Assembly (NCBI RefSeq): GCF_964355755.1
Contig: NC_092678.1
Coordinates: forward strand, 12,002,922-12,066,921
Length of the DNA: 64,000 bases
Origin: Antedon mediterranea
Lineage: Eukaryota; Echinodermata; Crinoidea; Comatulida; Antedonidae
Reading direction: 5' to 3'
The number at the start of each line of letters is the position of its first letter. Position 1 is the stretch's first letter. Below, piece by piece: positions 34,558 to 45,795 of this stretch. A program made the position numbers and the translations under genes. The notes under the pieces are model-generated. The model worked only from the letters and a program-made list of their open reading frames with translations, was not told the DNA's origin and ran no database searches.

Positions 34558-34767
34558 TAGGCGTGTACTGGATGACCATTGGCGTGTACTGCATGACGAT
34601 TGGTGTGTACTGCATGACGATTGGTGTGTACTGCATGACGATTGGTGTGTACTGCATGACGATTGGTGTGTACTGCATGACGATTGGTGTGTACTGCATG
34701 ACGATTGGTGTGTACTGCATGACGATTGGTGTGTACTGCATGACGATTGGTGTGTACTGCATGACGA
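34558..34767. repeat. 21-bp minisatellite, about ten units
   Basis: Unit GACGATTGGTGTGTACTGCAT, nearly perfect. The first units have GACCATTGGC. As 21 is divisible by three, four long ORFs on both strands arise from it (heptads such as HDDWCVL or MTIGVYC); they are not genes. Confidence 0.95.
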
Positions 34768-35460
34768 TAAATGATAAATGTAAACTGAAGGCAGAGGAGG
34801 CGTTCCATAGTATTATACCTCCATGTTCTATTGATGGTAGTTTTTCCAGTGCTATAAATCTTTTATTTACACATCTTGTAATAAAGGTTTTAACAGACCA
34901 ATCTCATTTTCTCTTTATTAATCATAAAATCAGAGTCTCTACTCTCAAGATGGCGAAAACACATCATCAACTACAGGAACTTCTCGAGGGATGATTTATA
35001 TGGTAAGTAAACCAGGTTCATTGCCATAGATGTACTTAAAAATGCACTTAAAGCATTTCCTGAGGAAGGTTCATTGCCACAGAATAATGAGTGCAAGAAA
35101 TACAAGTAACAAAACTTTTGTGATAATATTTATATTGTAAAATTATAACAATGTTTACAAAATAGAAAACAGAGGGCCCGAAAATTGAAATTTACCAGTA
35201 ATTCCGGCTGTGAAGTCGCATGCAGTAATAAAATTTTTCCTCTAGCTATTTAACAAACGAAGAAAAAAGTCCACCAAATTTAGAGGTAAATTCAGCCTAC
35301 GGGCATATAATAAATCTGCAATCGATGTAAACATCCGGCCGTGGGTCGTGAAGCTAACTCACAATCCTCTGCTCGAGCTCACAGTCACATGGGTTAGCTT
35401 TTTCTATAAATCTATATTTGATTGGTTTTGGTTTTAGCATAAATATTTTTCTATTTAAAA
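34768..35460. other. Non-coding spacer
   Basis: A frame continues from the minisatellite to 34994 but has no recognisable domain. The rest is AT-rich. Confidence 0.3.
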
Positions 35461-36286
35461 TGGTTTGGGTGGAAGAAGCCACATATGCTTTGATCAGCAT
35501 TTGGGGAAATGCGAAAATAAAAGAAGCAGCAATATTTACGTGAAGAATAAAGCCAAAATGGACGAACTTGAAAATAAATTAAAAATAAATGTAAGCATTT
35601 AAAGAGGCATTATGTCGAAGAGAAGGATGAGCAGAACAAGTCGGTCGAATGGCAGTACTTTGAGGTTCTTAATGATGTGTTTGGCAATAGGCCAGCGACT
35701 AAACCAATACATGTGGGCCTGCAGACTTCTGTCAATCCTAGGGTGACGTTGTATAAGACAGATATTGGCTTATCTTGAAAATTATCTTAAATTTATTTAA
35801 GATAGAATTTTTCTACCTTTTAATTCACAGGCAGAAAAAAGATGAAGAACAGCCTTGTTTACCGAGTTGACAGAAGCACTTGCCCAGTCAAATAAAGACT
35901 TTTATGAGTGGCAAGAAAGAGCAGCCAATGAAAGGAGGCGAGCTGAAGAGCGAGAAGAACGTAGATTGACCAGAATGCATGATGGTGATTCAAGCTTTGG
36001 GAACGATGCTTCGCCCTCAAACATTTCAGCATCCGCCTAGAACATTCCCCCAACAACCAGCACCACCACAAAATCAATTTTACCAACAACCTACCATCAG
36101 TTTCCAAGGTGGACATTGGCCAGCTACATCCAATCATCAGTTTAACCAATCGTCTTTGGTTGGTTCCCAAGGTGGACATTGGCCAGCAACTCAACAACAT
36201 GGACATTTTCTATCCACATCCACTAAATGGCCATCTCCACAAATGCCAAATATTGATGGTCATTTCCATCATCAACCATGGTAATA
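35461..36286 (+). pseudogene. SANT/Myb-like DNA-binding protein, broken frame
   Basis: 35460-35540 reads MVWVEEATYALISIWGNAKI, the start of a Myb/SANT-like (Myb_DNA-bind_4) helix. A few stops later, 35640-35755 reads EWQYFEVLNDVFGNRPATKP, the end of the same domain (WxYFExLDxVLGxRP). After an intron-like gap with a CACAG acceptor (35831), LFTELTEALAQSNKDFYEWQ and a highly charged helix ERRRAEEREERRLTR follow, typical of these proteins. At about 36015 the frame shifts by one to a Gln/Pro-rich tail FQHPPRTFPQQPAPPQ with two FQGGHWPAT-like repeats, ending at TAA 36286. Such proteins accompany Harbinger-type transposases or form host families. Stops in the SANT region suggest a pseudogene. Confidence 0.6.
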
Positions 36287-37341
36287 TTGTGTTTAAACTA
36301 ATCTCAATTCATCCAGTCCATAAAGCAATACAATTTAACCCGTAAATGCATGATGGTGATTCATTAAGTTCAGAAAAACAATGCACATGTAAAATTAATG
36401 CAATAACTTTAATTTTTTATCTAGTTGTTCAAGTGAGCATGCTTGTTATGTAATATGTTTTGTATTACGAGTACGTGCAATTATTCCAATAAACAGTAAA
36501 CAAAACTTTATTAAAATGTTTATGTAATATAACTCACAACTTTCCGGTGGTCATACATGTCTTTATATTTTTTAATAATGTGTTTTTTAATAAATTTACT
36601 GAAAATGATTTTGTTGAGTCACACATAAAAAGAACTGCTGAATTTGTTTCACACAAAAACTAATTTTCCGCGAGTTCCGCGATTATATACCCCATTACTT
36701 ACTCAACCATGAAAGTGAAGTCTCTTGCGGTAATGAGGCAAAATCACTCAAGCCTGATTTTCTCGCGGAACTCATGAATATTAATTAATATCGCAAGACT
36801 CGCGAAGCCTTACAATATCGCGGAAGTATTGCCGATACTGGAGAATATAGTGTTTAACTCGACGTTTGTAACGCTTTGCTGGCCAGGTATTACGGTAATT
36901 TATTTTTTTACGGAAGAACAAATTATATATTTATTTTTAAGCATCTTGAGCCGGTTACCACCCCCGTACCGTACATTATTTTTTTATTGAATAAAACTTA
37001 TAATAATATTAATAGGGTAAATCCGTAAAACAACTGGATATATATAATTTAAATATCACGTTATTTTATACAAAAACAAACAGAGTTGTATATTTTTGTG
37101 AACTCTTGACAAAAGAAAAAACAAAACAGTTTGAAGGGAAGCATCTTTTATTATTACAGTAGTTACAATTATTTTAAGAACGATATAGTATATAAGTACA
37201 ATGCATTGTATAAACTATCGTACACAATACACAGAATCCACTCTCAGTTGCAGAAAATTTGTGTGTGCATACGTAAAACGCATTTGCTCTCCGCGAAAAA
37301 CTTAAAACATCTCTTGTTCTATTTTTTGTTAATACTAATCG
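36287..37341. other. Non-coding with CGCGAG inverted motifs
   Basis: Around 36665-36835, TTCCGCGAGTTCCGCGATTA, TTCTCGCGGAACTCATGAA, ATATCGCAAGACTCGCGAAG and ATATCGCGG form mutually inverted short stretches, perhaps a decayed foldback element. The remaining sequence is AT-rich without a supported gene. Confidence 0.35.
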
Positions 37342-38110
37342 ATAATGGCTACAAATTCCGATCATTTAAATTTGATTTACGAAGGCGACAAACGTGAACT
37401 CCACGATTTGTTGCAAGAGTTGGAACCGAAGGAACCCCAAGTATTAAAAAAGTAGGCGAAAAACTGGACGGCCAGCAAAACATCGGCAATTTCCGACTAT
37501 TGGCGACGAAGCCAGGAATTGTCTCCAGGTACACAGGTTTGCTGCGCAGGAGAGGAGAAGGACCAAGGTAGGGATGAGCTCAGGCGTGAGACTTGATGAT
37601 GTCAAAAACCATTTGCTCCGAACAGTTCCGGATTTGAAGGAGGCAGGCATTAGTAAAACTATGGTGCACCATTTGATGATGCTGCCAAAATCTAAATTTC
37701 GGAACAGTGTAAATTATAAAGGGCTTGTAAAACGCAACTAAGAGCAAGAATCCGGACCATCATTTTTGTCGCTTGTAATGTTCTATGTTATCTGTGCCTT
37801 TTTTGACTATGAATGTTTGCGGTTCTCGTGCGATGACAAAAACAAGGTAAAACCCTTGCTGTGAGTAGATATCACCAGATTTCACGGTATTACCCAGTGG
37901 ATGATCAACCAGACTACCTTGATCATGACTTCCCTTTCGAAAATAGCAAAATAATTCCATCAGGGTACATGGTCTTGAATACAAAGATATCATCAGAACA
38001 GGCGAGGCCAAGAAGTGCCGAACCAAGGATCATCCGGGAAAATGAAAGGCGGTTCAGATCTGTATCTCCCCCAAAACGGAAAATGCCTGCCTTTACTTTT
38101 ATGGATTCCA
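37342..38110 (+). pseudogene. Fragments of a repeat-associated animal ORF family (SRYHQ/DHDFP motifs)
   Basis: A frame beginning MATNSDHLNLIYEGDKRELH at 37343 ends at 37452. 37500-37741 reads ARNCLQVHRFAAQERRRTKV, GMSSGVRLDDVKNHLLRTVP and DLKEAGISKTMVHHLMMLPK, then YKGLVKRN and a stop. After a deletion, 37820-38090 reads CDDKNKVKP, a one-base shift, then LAVSRYHQISRYYPVDDQP, YLDHDFPF and IIPSGYMVL. The order (basic linker, ISKTMV-type helix, DDxNKxK, AVSRYHQ, DHDFP, PSGYM) matches a long ORF family I have met many times in invertebrate repeat annotation. I cannot name it. The DDxNKxK segment could hold acidic catalytic residues. Deletion and frameshifts mark it as dead. Confidence 0.5.
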
Positions 38111-38112
38111 AA

Positions 38113-38560
38113 ATGTTGCCTTATACAAAACTTTAGTTTGTCCTATTTTGGAGTTTCCTGTTCAATCATGGTCACCTAATCTAAAGAAGGACATTATTAA
38201 ATTTGAGAAGGTTCAAAATCGTGCAACTAAGTTAGTGCCAGAACTCCAAAATCTTTCTGCACAGGAACGACTTCCTAGGTTGGGTCACTCGAAGATAGAC
38301 ATAGTAGAGGTGACATGATTGTTCATGGTCATGTTTGTTTTTCCGACTCTTTACTTTCCAAAATTCTGTTGGCCATTTTACACGAGGTCATCCTTTTAAG
38401 TTGTGTAAACCTTGGTTTAATACCTTTAGTAGAGCCTATAGTCTTTCTTTGATTTACCTATTATTAACACATGGAACTCATTACCCTTTCACATTGTTTC
38501 AAGCCCAACACTTAACACTTTCTAGCAAAAATATGACACACACATAAACACTATGAGAGG
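38113..38560 (+). pseudogene. LINE RT C-terminal fragment
   Basis: LYKTLVCPILEFPVQSWSPN, then LKKDIIKFEKVQNRATKLVP and LSAQERLPRLGH is the conserved thumb/post-RT segment of CR1/L2 LINEs. A one-base shift leads to LEDRHSRGDMI (RRxRGDMI motif). WNSLPFHIVSSPTLNTF near 38470-38520 is the WNxLPxxIVxxxSxNxF tail, followed by a TAG stop. It directly follows the previous fragment and precedes ankyrin sequence, an insertion or junction of unrelated pieces. Confidence 0.75.
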
Positions 38561-38586
38561 AGGTAGCCTCTACGAGCAAACACTCT

Positions 38587-38880
38587 TTGCCTCCTTATTT
38601 CACTAAAAAAGGAAATACACCACTCTTGGTAGCTGCTAGCTTCGGTCATACTGCATGCTGCATAGCATTAGCCAAACATGATGACTTAAATCATGAAAAC
38701 AAAAATGGAGACACTGCTATGCATTTTATGTGCACAGGAATACTTTTGTGTTCTTCATACAGGAAGGTATGGACATTTGCAGTAAAAACAAGGAGGGAAA
38801 ATCTGCATTTGATTGCTATAATGAAAAACAACCTTCTTCCAAGTGGACATGATCTGGAACGTTAGGACCAATGCAGCGAA
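38587..38880 (+). pseudogene. Ankyrin-repeat fragment
   Basis: KKGNTPLLVAASFGHTACCI, then ALAKHDDLNHENKNGDTAMH is one complete ankyrin repeat (G-TPL-xAAxxGH-xxxxxL) plus the start of the next (NxxGDTAxH). After a frame change near 38750, MDICSKNKEGKSAFDCY provides another NKEGxSAxD turn. Too short and frame-broken for a functional gene. The following 300 bp may be its 3' part in decayed form. Confidence 0.65.
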
Positions 38881-39645
38881 ACAACAGGCTCTGCATTATG
38901 CACGCAAATCTTTGCCCAGAAGGAAATCCCATTGCATCACAACATCACTGGACCTTTTGTTAACAAAGCATCCCCCATCTGAAGAAGGAACCGACTCCAT
39001 TTGCTGAGCACTTGTTCAATAAAGGAATGCGAGCTGAGGGGAAAGTTAAATGAGGATGAAGTTTTAGGTTTGTTCGACTGAGAATTTCAAATGCAGCTAT
39101 CAGCGTGAGGTACAGAGTGCCTACTATTCGCATGACTCGGCAACTGTCCACCCAATTGTAACATAGTGTAATGTACGCTGCAAACCAGTAACGGAAAGCT
39201 GTGTCGTAATATTAGTGATGATCTAAATCATGACTACAATTTAGTGCACAGGTTTCAGAAGATAGTCACAACACACTTAAATATTATACAATGTGGCCCA
39301 AGAAAAAATATTTTGATCTATACTGGGACAAAATGTGATGCTTTTGGGACAAAATGTTAAAAATTGATGTGCCTCAATAATGGTTTCTACCTGAAGCAAC
39401 CAAATGCCCATGTTACATGTCAAAAGTGATCATAATGAAGTATTAAAATGCTCTAAACAACATAATTTATTTTATTGTTTGTAACATAAATTCTACAATA
39501 TTTTGTTATTTCTAATATGTTTTTTGTTTTTTATGAGTTGAATGAAATTTATTACCTTTTTATGTAAAAAATATCTATTAAAAATGGCTATTTTTTTCTT
39601 CATTCTATCTGATGTATTATTTCTATTCTTCCAGTGACATTCTAG
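38881..39645. other. Non-coding spacer
   Basis: AT-rich; stops in all frames apart from short ones. No domain recognised. Confidence 0.3.
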
Positions 39646-40053
39646 AATGGACGGATTGCTAGATAAAGAATTGTTTAAGAAGCTCAAGGACAATGACTCT
39701 TCTCTCATACCTTTCTCCCACCAACTGCTGAACAAACATATTTTTCAGTTATTGAATTGGAGGAAGGAGGCAGGTTCCAACTGGAAGACATACGTTGAGT
39801 GGCTCAGACTTCTACAACCTGGCCTTATACCTGATAACATACGTTGAGTGGCTCAGACTTCTACAACCTGGCCTTATACCTGATAACATACGTTGAGTGG
39901 CTCAGACTTCTACAACCTGGCCTTATACCTGATGCCGAGGACTGGTCAAAACGATTATGTCCTCATTCAAAACAGTTTTTAGCAAAGAGAACATCCCTCT
40001 ACAAAGAACATTACCATTATTCATTAGAGTGGATAGAAATATGTATGTTTTGA
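39646..40053 (+). pseudogene. ORF disrupted by a 49-bp triplication
   Basis: Reads MDGLLDKELFKKLKDNDSSL, IPFSHQLLNKHIFQLLNWRK, then WKTYVEWLRLLQPGLIPD. The following EDWSKRLCPHSKQFLAKRTS and LYKEHYHYSLEWI is in another frame because the 49-bp unit ACATACGTTGAGTGGCTCAG.. occurs three times (39788, 39837, 39886). 49 is not a multiple of three. If only one unit existed the two halves would lie in one frame. Family not identified; it follows an ankyrin fragment and may be the C-terminus of the same gene. Confidence 0.5.
39788..39934. repeat. 49-bp tandem triplication
   Basis: Three identical units; the third runs into new sequence at GATGCCGAGG. The lack of divergence indicates a recent slippage event, or an assembly artefact. 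Confidence 0.9.
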
Positions 40054-40059
40054 ACAATC

Positions 40060-40840
40060 TTAGACAAAAAAAATTTGTTACCGAGATATGGCCCTCAAGT
40101 GAAAATAAGGTCAAAAGTTGTATTTCATTAAATGTTATATAAATATGGATATTCTGAACAATTTATGACAAAAATAAAGTTTTTATGACCAGGGGTTACC
40201 GAGATATGACCCTCGGGTGGAAATAATGTCAAAGGTCAAAAGTGATATTTTCCATCAAATTTCAAAAATATGTTTCATTAAAGCTAATATAAATATGGAT
40301 ACTTCGAAAAATTTAAAACAAAAAAAAAATTGTTATGACCATTGGTTACCGAGATATGACCCTTATGTAAAAACGAGGTCAAAGGTCAAAAGTCGTATTT
40401 CCGGTCATTTTGTATGAAAATGTTTTATTATAGTACATAGGAAAGTGCATATTCTGAACAATATAAGACCAAAATCAAACCTCTATGATCACTCATTGTC
40501 AAGATATAGGTCGAATACAAAAATAACCTAAATTATTGCGAAAATCGTTATGCAATAATGTCAAAGGTCAAAAATGATATTTCCCGTCAAATTTCAAAAA
40601 TATGTTCCATTAAAGCGAATATAAATATAGATATTCTGAACAATTTAAGACAAAAATAAAATCTTTATGACCAGGGGTTACCAAGATATGACCCTTATGT
40701 AAAAACAAGGTCAAAGGTCAAGTGGCATTTACGGCCATTTTGAACAAAAACTTTTCATTATAGTACATAGAAATGTGCATATTCTGAACAATTTAAGACC
40801 AAAATCAGACCTCTATGATCAGTCTTTGTCAAGTATCGTC
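40060..40840. repeat. Diverged satellite, about five units of 115-180 bp
   Basis: Recurring words ATATTCTGAACAATTTA(A/T)GAC, GGTTACCGAGATATGACCCT, GTCAAAGGTCAAAAG and AATATGTTTCATTA, in fixed order, at about 40077, 40194, 40346, 40499 and 40680. AGGTCAAAGGTCAA resembles a direct nuclear-receptor half-site pair, but here it is part of the repeat. Confidence 0.8.
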
Positions 40841-41084
40841 TATTTTTATGATTTTGATAAATCAAAGATGGCCACCAAAATGGCCCCAAAAAAACCCCAT
40901 GGGACAATATTTCGTCTTGGGAACATCAAAAAATGTTAATTACATATATTCAGGATTACAAAAATGTACATTAAAAAAATACATCATGGGGGTGCACGGT
41001 AACCCCTCCTTCCTACTAGACTACATCACCAGCCACATTTATTTAAAGAGTGGGATGCTCAGAGTTATGTCATTCCGGCAGTGA
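40841..41084. other. Non-coding spacer
   Basis: Contains AAGATGGCCACCAAAATGGC; no ORF. Confidence 0.3.
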
Positions 41085-41540
41085 CTGGACCGAAAAAAGC
41101 AGTAGAACAAATTCCATTTGAAATGAATGTTCTTCATGAAGAAAATCGAAGATTAGCCCAGGAAAATGAAGAAATAAAACAGAAAACTTTATCACACATC
41201 CAAAAACTACAGCATAGGCGTGAATCGTACAGCAAGAAAGAATCTGTCTGATGAATGTCAAGAGCTTCACGCAACTTGTAAAAGTAAGCACCAAGACTTA
41301 CTTACACAACTTAATGTGCATTAAAATCAAACGAGATCTTGACATCCCAGCTAAATGAACTTGATGAGAAATGTAAAAACGGATCAAAGAACTTTTTGAG
41401 TATAATGTAGAGATTAGGAGAGCATTTGAAATTGAACAACAAAATGTTGTAACAACAATGCATGTTGGTACAGACGTAACACCAAAAAATGGTGACGTAT
41501 ACATGACCTACAGTAATACCATCACTGACATCTTGTAAAT
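41085..41540 (+). pseudogene. Coiled-coil protein fragment
   Basis: A frame from about 41085 reads KKAVEQIPFEMNVLHEENRR, LAQENEEIKQKTLSHIQKLQ, a heptad-bearing helix, and stops at 41252. Sequence continues in other frames (DECQELHATCKSKHQDLLTQ) and ends with KELFEYNVEIRRAFEIEQQN, then VGTDVTPKNGDVYMTYSN and a TAA at 41538 followed immediately by AATAAAG. Looks like the 3' end of a processed or decayed coiled-coil gene; family unknown. Confidence 0.45.
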
Positions 41541-42433
41541 AAAGTTACTTCTATGTTTTGTTTTCAAGTTATTGTAGTTTTAATTTGTTTACTACTTTGT
41601 TTACTATAGATAATAAAGATAAATAGATAAAGTCACCAAATCAACAACACATGTTCTGTACTAGATGTGTAACAAGGGTTGTTAAAGCTTAGATTCTTAA
41701 TAATTGTTTGTTATTACAAATCAATGTTAATTATATTGTTTTATTCCATTTCCATGGCAACCACTTCGAAACTATAAGTCGGGCGGGGCCAATTTTGGTA
41801 AAGTATTTATGTATGTACTACTCGACTAATATTCATGCGAAAATAAAGTTCACAATCCTTTTTGTTTACCGTACGAAAAAAACAAGATATTTGGACCCTA
41901 GAAACCAGGCCATTGCAAAAATAGAGCAAGTTTACAGAATATCACAAATTCTCTGCTTCTCATTGACCGATATTGATGATTATGGTGTCATTTTATTCAG
42001 AATTGAGAGCTGCTTCCAACTGCAAAGAATTAATCCAATCAGAACAGTTTAAATTTTCGCCGTGTGGCTAAAGATACCGTACCGTATCCTAACTTCCGTT
42101 TGCTAAAGGTACGGTAAAATTGCATTACATCATAATCAGTGAATGGTGTTTTCGAACATCAACATAGTATTTTGTTCAGTGTTTACTTGTTAGTTCCGTA
42201 TTTTTTTTGTGGAATGACATTTACACCATTTTGTCTAGTACCGTACATTAATTGTTATAATAATAATTACCTAAAATAATTGATTTGCATATTTCAGATT
42301 TGTAATAATAATAATTCGGATTGTTTACATGTTTCATTAGTATACTTTTGTGCTGCAAATTTCTGGCAAAAATACCTGTTTAGTGCATTATTTTACTTTT
42401 CAATTAATAAAATAATTCTTTTCCATATATAGG
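41541..42433. other. Non-coding spacer
   Basis: An open frame at 41708-42052 has no recognisable domain. AT-rich, with several TACGGTA words. Confidence 0.3.
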
Positions 42434-44480
42434 AATGAATTACTGGTCACCTTCATCGCCAGCAGATTTTGCAGATAACTTGTGATTTCAATGAACCTGT
42501 AGAACATGATGAGGTGGATATGGATTGTCCATATACTCCACCTCAACAGCAGCATTCAGATCCAAATGGTCCAATCACCTATACCTTTCTTGAAGGTACA
42601 AGAAGTTGAGGAAAGGTAACGGACACATTTGTTTCTCTTCTCTTGAACACAATTGTAATGTCGTTAATTTTGTTTTTGTTTTATAAGTATATTAAGCATG
42701 ATTATACTTTTCTAAAGGATATGACGACAGACGACGAATAGACATTACATGGCAGTGTTCTTCAAGAAACAAGTATTCAGGTGGATGTCGTGCAACAGTA
42801 ATGGAGCGGGGTGGAGACAACATTCGTGGTACACAGAGACATACATGACCATCCCAACCAGGTATGAAAAATTTAATTTACTTATCTTTGAAATTATAGA
42901 TAAACCAATATCCATATTTTTTTACATTTTTTTAAAAACTAAACAAAACATGTTTTACTCAAGTCGAAAGGCAGTGGAAAATCTTCGACGTAAAATAAAA
43001 ATTTGATAGAGGCACCGTTTGAATCCGCAGCTGAGACTGTTGAAAAAGTATGTACTTCTAAATAGAGCAATTTTTCAATTTTGAAACAGTGGAGATGCGA
43101 ATACACACAAACACTCTCCTATTTTGTTTTGCATTTGCATACAAAGAAAAAGAGGATGTCAATTACCATCAAACAAGCAGCAACATTTTTTATGTCATAT
43201 AGGCAATAGGAAATGATATTGGAGTTGGAAACATCGGCATCATCCTACACTACCCCGCCCGGTAAACCTAGTACAACAAGCTAATCGTAAATGTCAGCTA
43301 ACTCGTCCTGTGCAACCAAATGATTTGAATTTCATATTAAACAGAGATTATATTGGTCATTTTTCCAAAAATGACATACAGTACAGGTAAACGGCCAGAG
43401 ACAAAATTGTGTTTGCAACAGAGGAAATGTTAAATCTTTTACATAAAAACGTTTGGTGGTATCAATTCTTGCGTAAAACAACGTTACTTCACGTTCATTC
43501 ACTTGAATTTATCTTATTTTTATCCTTCTGTTTTAATCCTTCTTACTGACGTAGGTATATGTTGATGCTACGTTCAAACTGGTCAAAACAACAACTATTT
43601 AGTATACACGGTTTTGTAACATCCGGAAAATCTATGAAACAGGTTCCACTTTTGTTTGTATTGTTGTACGCACGTAGCATTCTCGATTACTCAGCTGTCT
43701 TGAGAGCGGCTTTGGAAGTACTGTAGTTCCTAACCATGATGTCAAGAAAGTGTTTGCTGATTATGAAGCCTCTATTTGGCGATCATTTAGATCTGTAATG
43801 CCTAATATAGAAATATCAGGCTGTTTGTTTCACTTCATACAGGCATATAAATGTTTATCTTATACAATGTCCATTAACTAGAAACTGCCCACAGTCATAT
43901 TAACACATGAGCTTTTTTTTTTGGCTTTAGAAAAATTATAACAACCAATGGCAGAACCAGGAGGGATTGGTGAAAGTTGTGTATTCACTACTTGTCAAAC
44001 TCTAGCGTTTGAGTGAATATTATAATGCTACTATTTTTAGGCTGTGTTTAGGAAAGTACAGGAGGGATTGAATGCAGCGTACAATAGGGGATATTGGAAC
44101 AAATGTCGTAAGTATTTTTACTCCATAAATTGACCAGTTAATTCTGTTCAGCCTATGCCTATTGCTTTCTCTTGGCAAGATTGTGCTTAATATAACATTC
44201 CGAAAAAATATTATTAGGCTTATTAATACTTTTTGCTGGTTATTTCTACAGCTCATAAAGCAATTGATGGCATTGCCTCTGTTGCCTCATGAACATATTT
44301 CACAAGTATTTGATTCGAAAAACACGACGTAGCGATTATCGAGATGCAACAGACCGTGAAATCCTACTGCGCATGTGGGAGCAAAGCCAATTTGTTCGGC
44401 CTGCTCATCGCGAGACGGGATTCGGCTGATTTGGCGTTGCCTGGAAGACGCAATTTGTTATGGACCCGACAAGTACTTCT
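42434..44480 (+). pseudogene. FLYWCH-type MULE transposase gene, multi-exon, frameshifted
   Basis: First exon after TATATAG (42433): PVEHDEVDMDCPYTPPQQQH..ITYTFLEGT. Second, 42716-42850: RRRIDITWQCSSRNKYSGGC, RATVMERGG, a FLYWCH-like zinc-finger end with WxC..CxA. Third, near 42950: AVENLRRKIKI. 43555-43848: YVDATFKLVKT, shift, QLFSIHGFVTSGKSMKQVPL, LFVLLYARSILDYSAVL, shift, VKKVFADYEASIWRSFRSVM, PNIEISGCLFHFIQA. This is the MULE DDE core (first D in VDATF, second in ADYE, then GCxFHxxQA). 44041-44106 (AVFRKVQEGLNAAYNRGYWN, GTAAGT donor) and 44252-44330 (LIKQLMALPLLPHEHI) complete it. At least two frameshifts. Confidence 0.75.
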
Positions 44481-45005
44481 GTGAGTGTTTTTACAGTTTA
44501 TATATAATTGTACAGATACAATCTGTACTGATTGTATTTTATTTAGAAAGATATTTAAAAACTTCTGTGTGAAATTAGGCCTAGACCATCATGATGATGA
44601 GGATGGCGATGGCAGGTGCTTTGGTAACATGTGCTTTCACCCTTTCAAAGGTCTATTGTTATTAGCTCTTATAATTGCCGTTAATTGGAGGTATAATATT
44701 GAGAAATCTGTATCTGTATGGGTAGTATAATATGGTCTGCATAGTTTGATAAATCCATGTACAGTAATAATAATTTAATATAATTCAGTCTATATACAGT
44801 ATTTTTGTACTGACTGTGTTGTGGTGATGTATTTTGTATATGTATATGTAGGCCTATGTGTGTAATCTAGCCTCGGCCAGGCATATATCATCAGCCTAGT
44901 CTAGAGGGGGCCTATGTGTGTAATCTAGCCTCGGCCAGGCATATATCATCAGCCTAGTCTAGAGGAAAAAAATCATTTAATTTCATTGTCATTTAACTTT
45001 TTTTG
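44481..45005. other. Non-coding with a 58-bp duplication
   Basis: Follows a GTGAGT donor at 44481. Contains the tandem pair described separately; otherwise nothing. Confidence 0.35.
44853..44965. repeat. 58-bp tandem duplication
   Basis: CCTATGTGTGTAATCTAGCC, then TCGGCCAGGCATATATCATC, occurs at 44853 and 44911 with essentially no divergence. Confidence 0.9.
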
Positions 45006-45007
45006 CA

Positions 45008-45795
45008 GAAAAATGATTCGCCACCGGGACCACTAACAACCAAGAAGAGCTTTTCAAACAGCACTATTACTGCCAGGTAAGTTGAAAACAAGAAATAATA
45101 TACCTACTGTAGTAAGAAAATATTTAATGTTTAGAACCAAATGAGTAATAAAAAAGAGAAAGAAGTAAACACCAATATGTGTGACAGAAAATATAATCAT
45201 AAGTTAAAAAAGTAGGCCTTCTTTGATGATTTTTTTTAATCAGTATTTCCTGTCATTAAGAGGGAGGAGCTTAATTCACTCTTAACTATTAGTAGACCTT
45301 CTTTGAACTTGTCCGGAGAGCAACTAGATTGTTAAAAGCTTGTTTAGCCCTGATGATTAATTATTACTAACTGCAGTCTGATGAGTTCATGAGTATTTTT
45401 TTTTTTTATAGAAATGTAATGAAGTGGACTGAGGCAAAGGACAAGGTGTTGATGGGTGAAGTCACCCTTAGTAATCCATACCAGTACAGGAAAGGTAGTG
45501 CAGAGAGGGGTAAAGTCTGGGCAGAAGTAGCAGCCAATCTGAACAAGAGAGATGATTTTAGTGCTCTTATGGCGAAAACAGCAAGAAAAAATTCCAATGA
45601 GAAAAAATCATCAGGCATTGCGCCAGAGGACACAGAGTCTCAGAAAGCGATCACGTCAATGATGGAAGAGATATTGGAACTCCGAGTCTCTACCAATATC
45701 GGGAAAGGCATCTGAGGAGCAGTTAAAGAAAGATGGAGTAGAGATGAGAAAAAGGAGCTGCGAAACCTTTGCAGAAACCAACAAGGGGTAAATAA
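45008..45795 (+). pseudogene. SANT/Myb-like gene, shortened and frameshifted
   Basis: A small exon at 45009-45076 (TTTTTGCAG acceptor, GTAAGT donor) reads KNDSPPGPLTTKKSFSNST. The main exon, from 45412 (TTTATAG acceptor), reads MKWTEAKDKVLMGEVTLSNP, YQYRKGSAERGKVWAEVAAN, LNKRDDFS, the first two helices of a metazoan SANT-like domain (W..E.D..L..EV...PY.Y..GS..RG..W..IA..LN). The third-helix segment (F.V..R.VRDR) is missing; the frame jumps to KNSNEKKSSGIAPEDTESQK. Near 45690 the frame shifts to KASEEQLKKDGVEMRKRSCE, ending at an AAGGG|GTAAAT donor. Probably an inactive member of a repeated family; the LINE at 46.2 kb lies just downstream. Confidence 0.6.

Noticed and set aside
34475-34994. 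Four overlapping ORFs with heptad repeats
   Set aside because: Same cause: a 21-bp minisatellite. The open frame continuing to 34994 has no recognisable domain.
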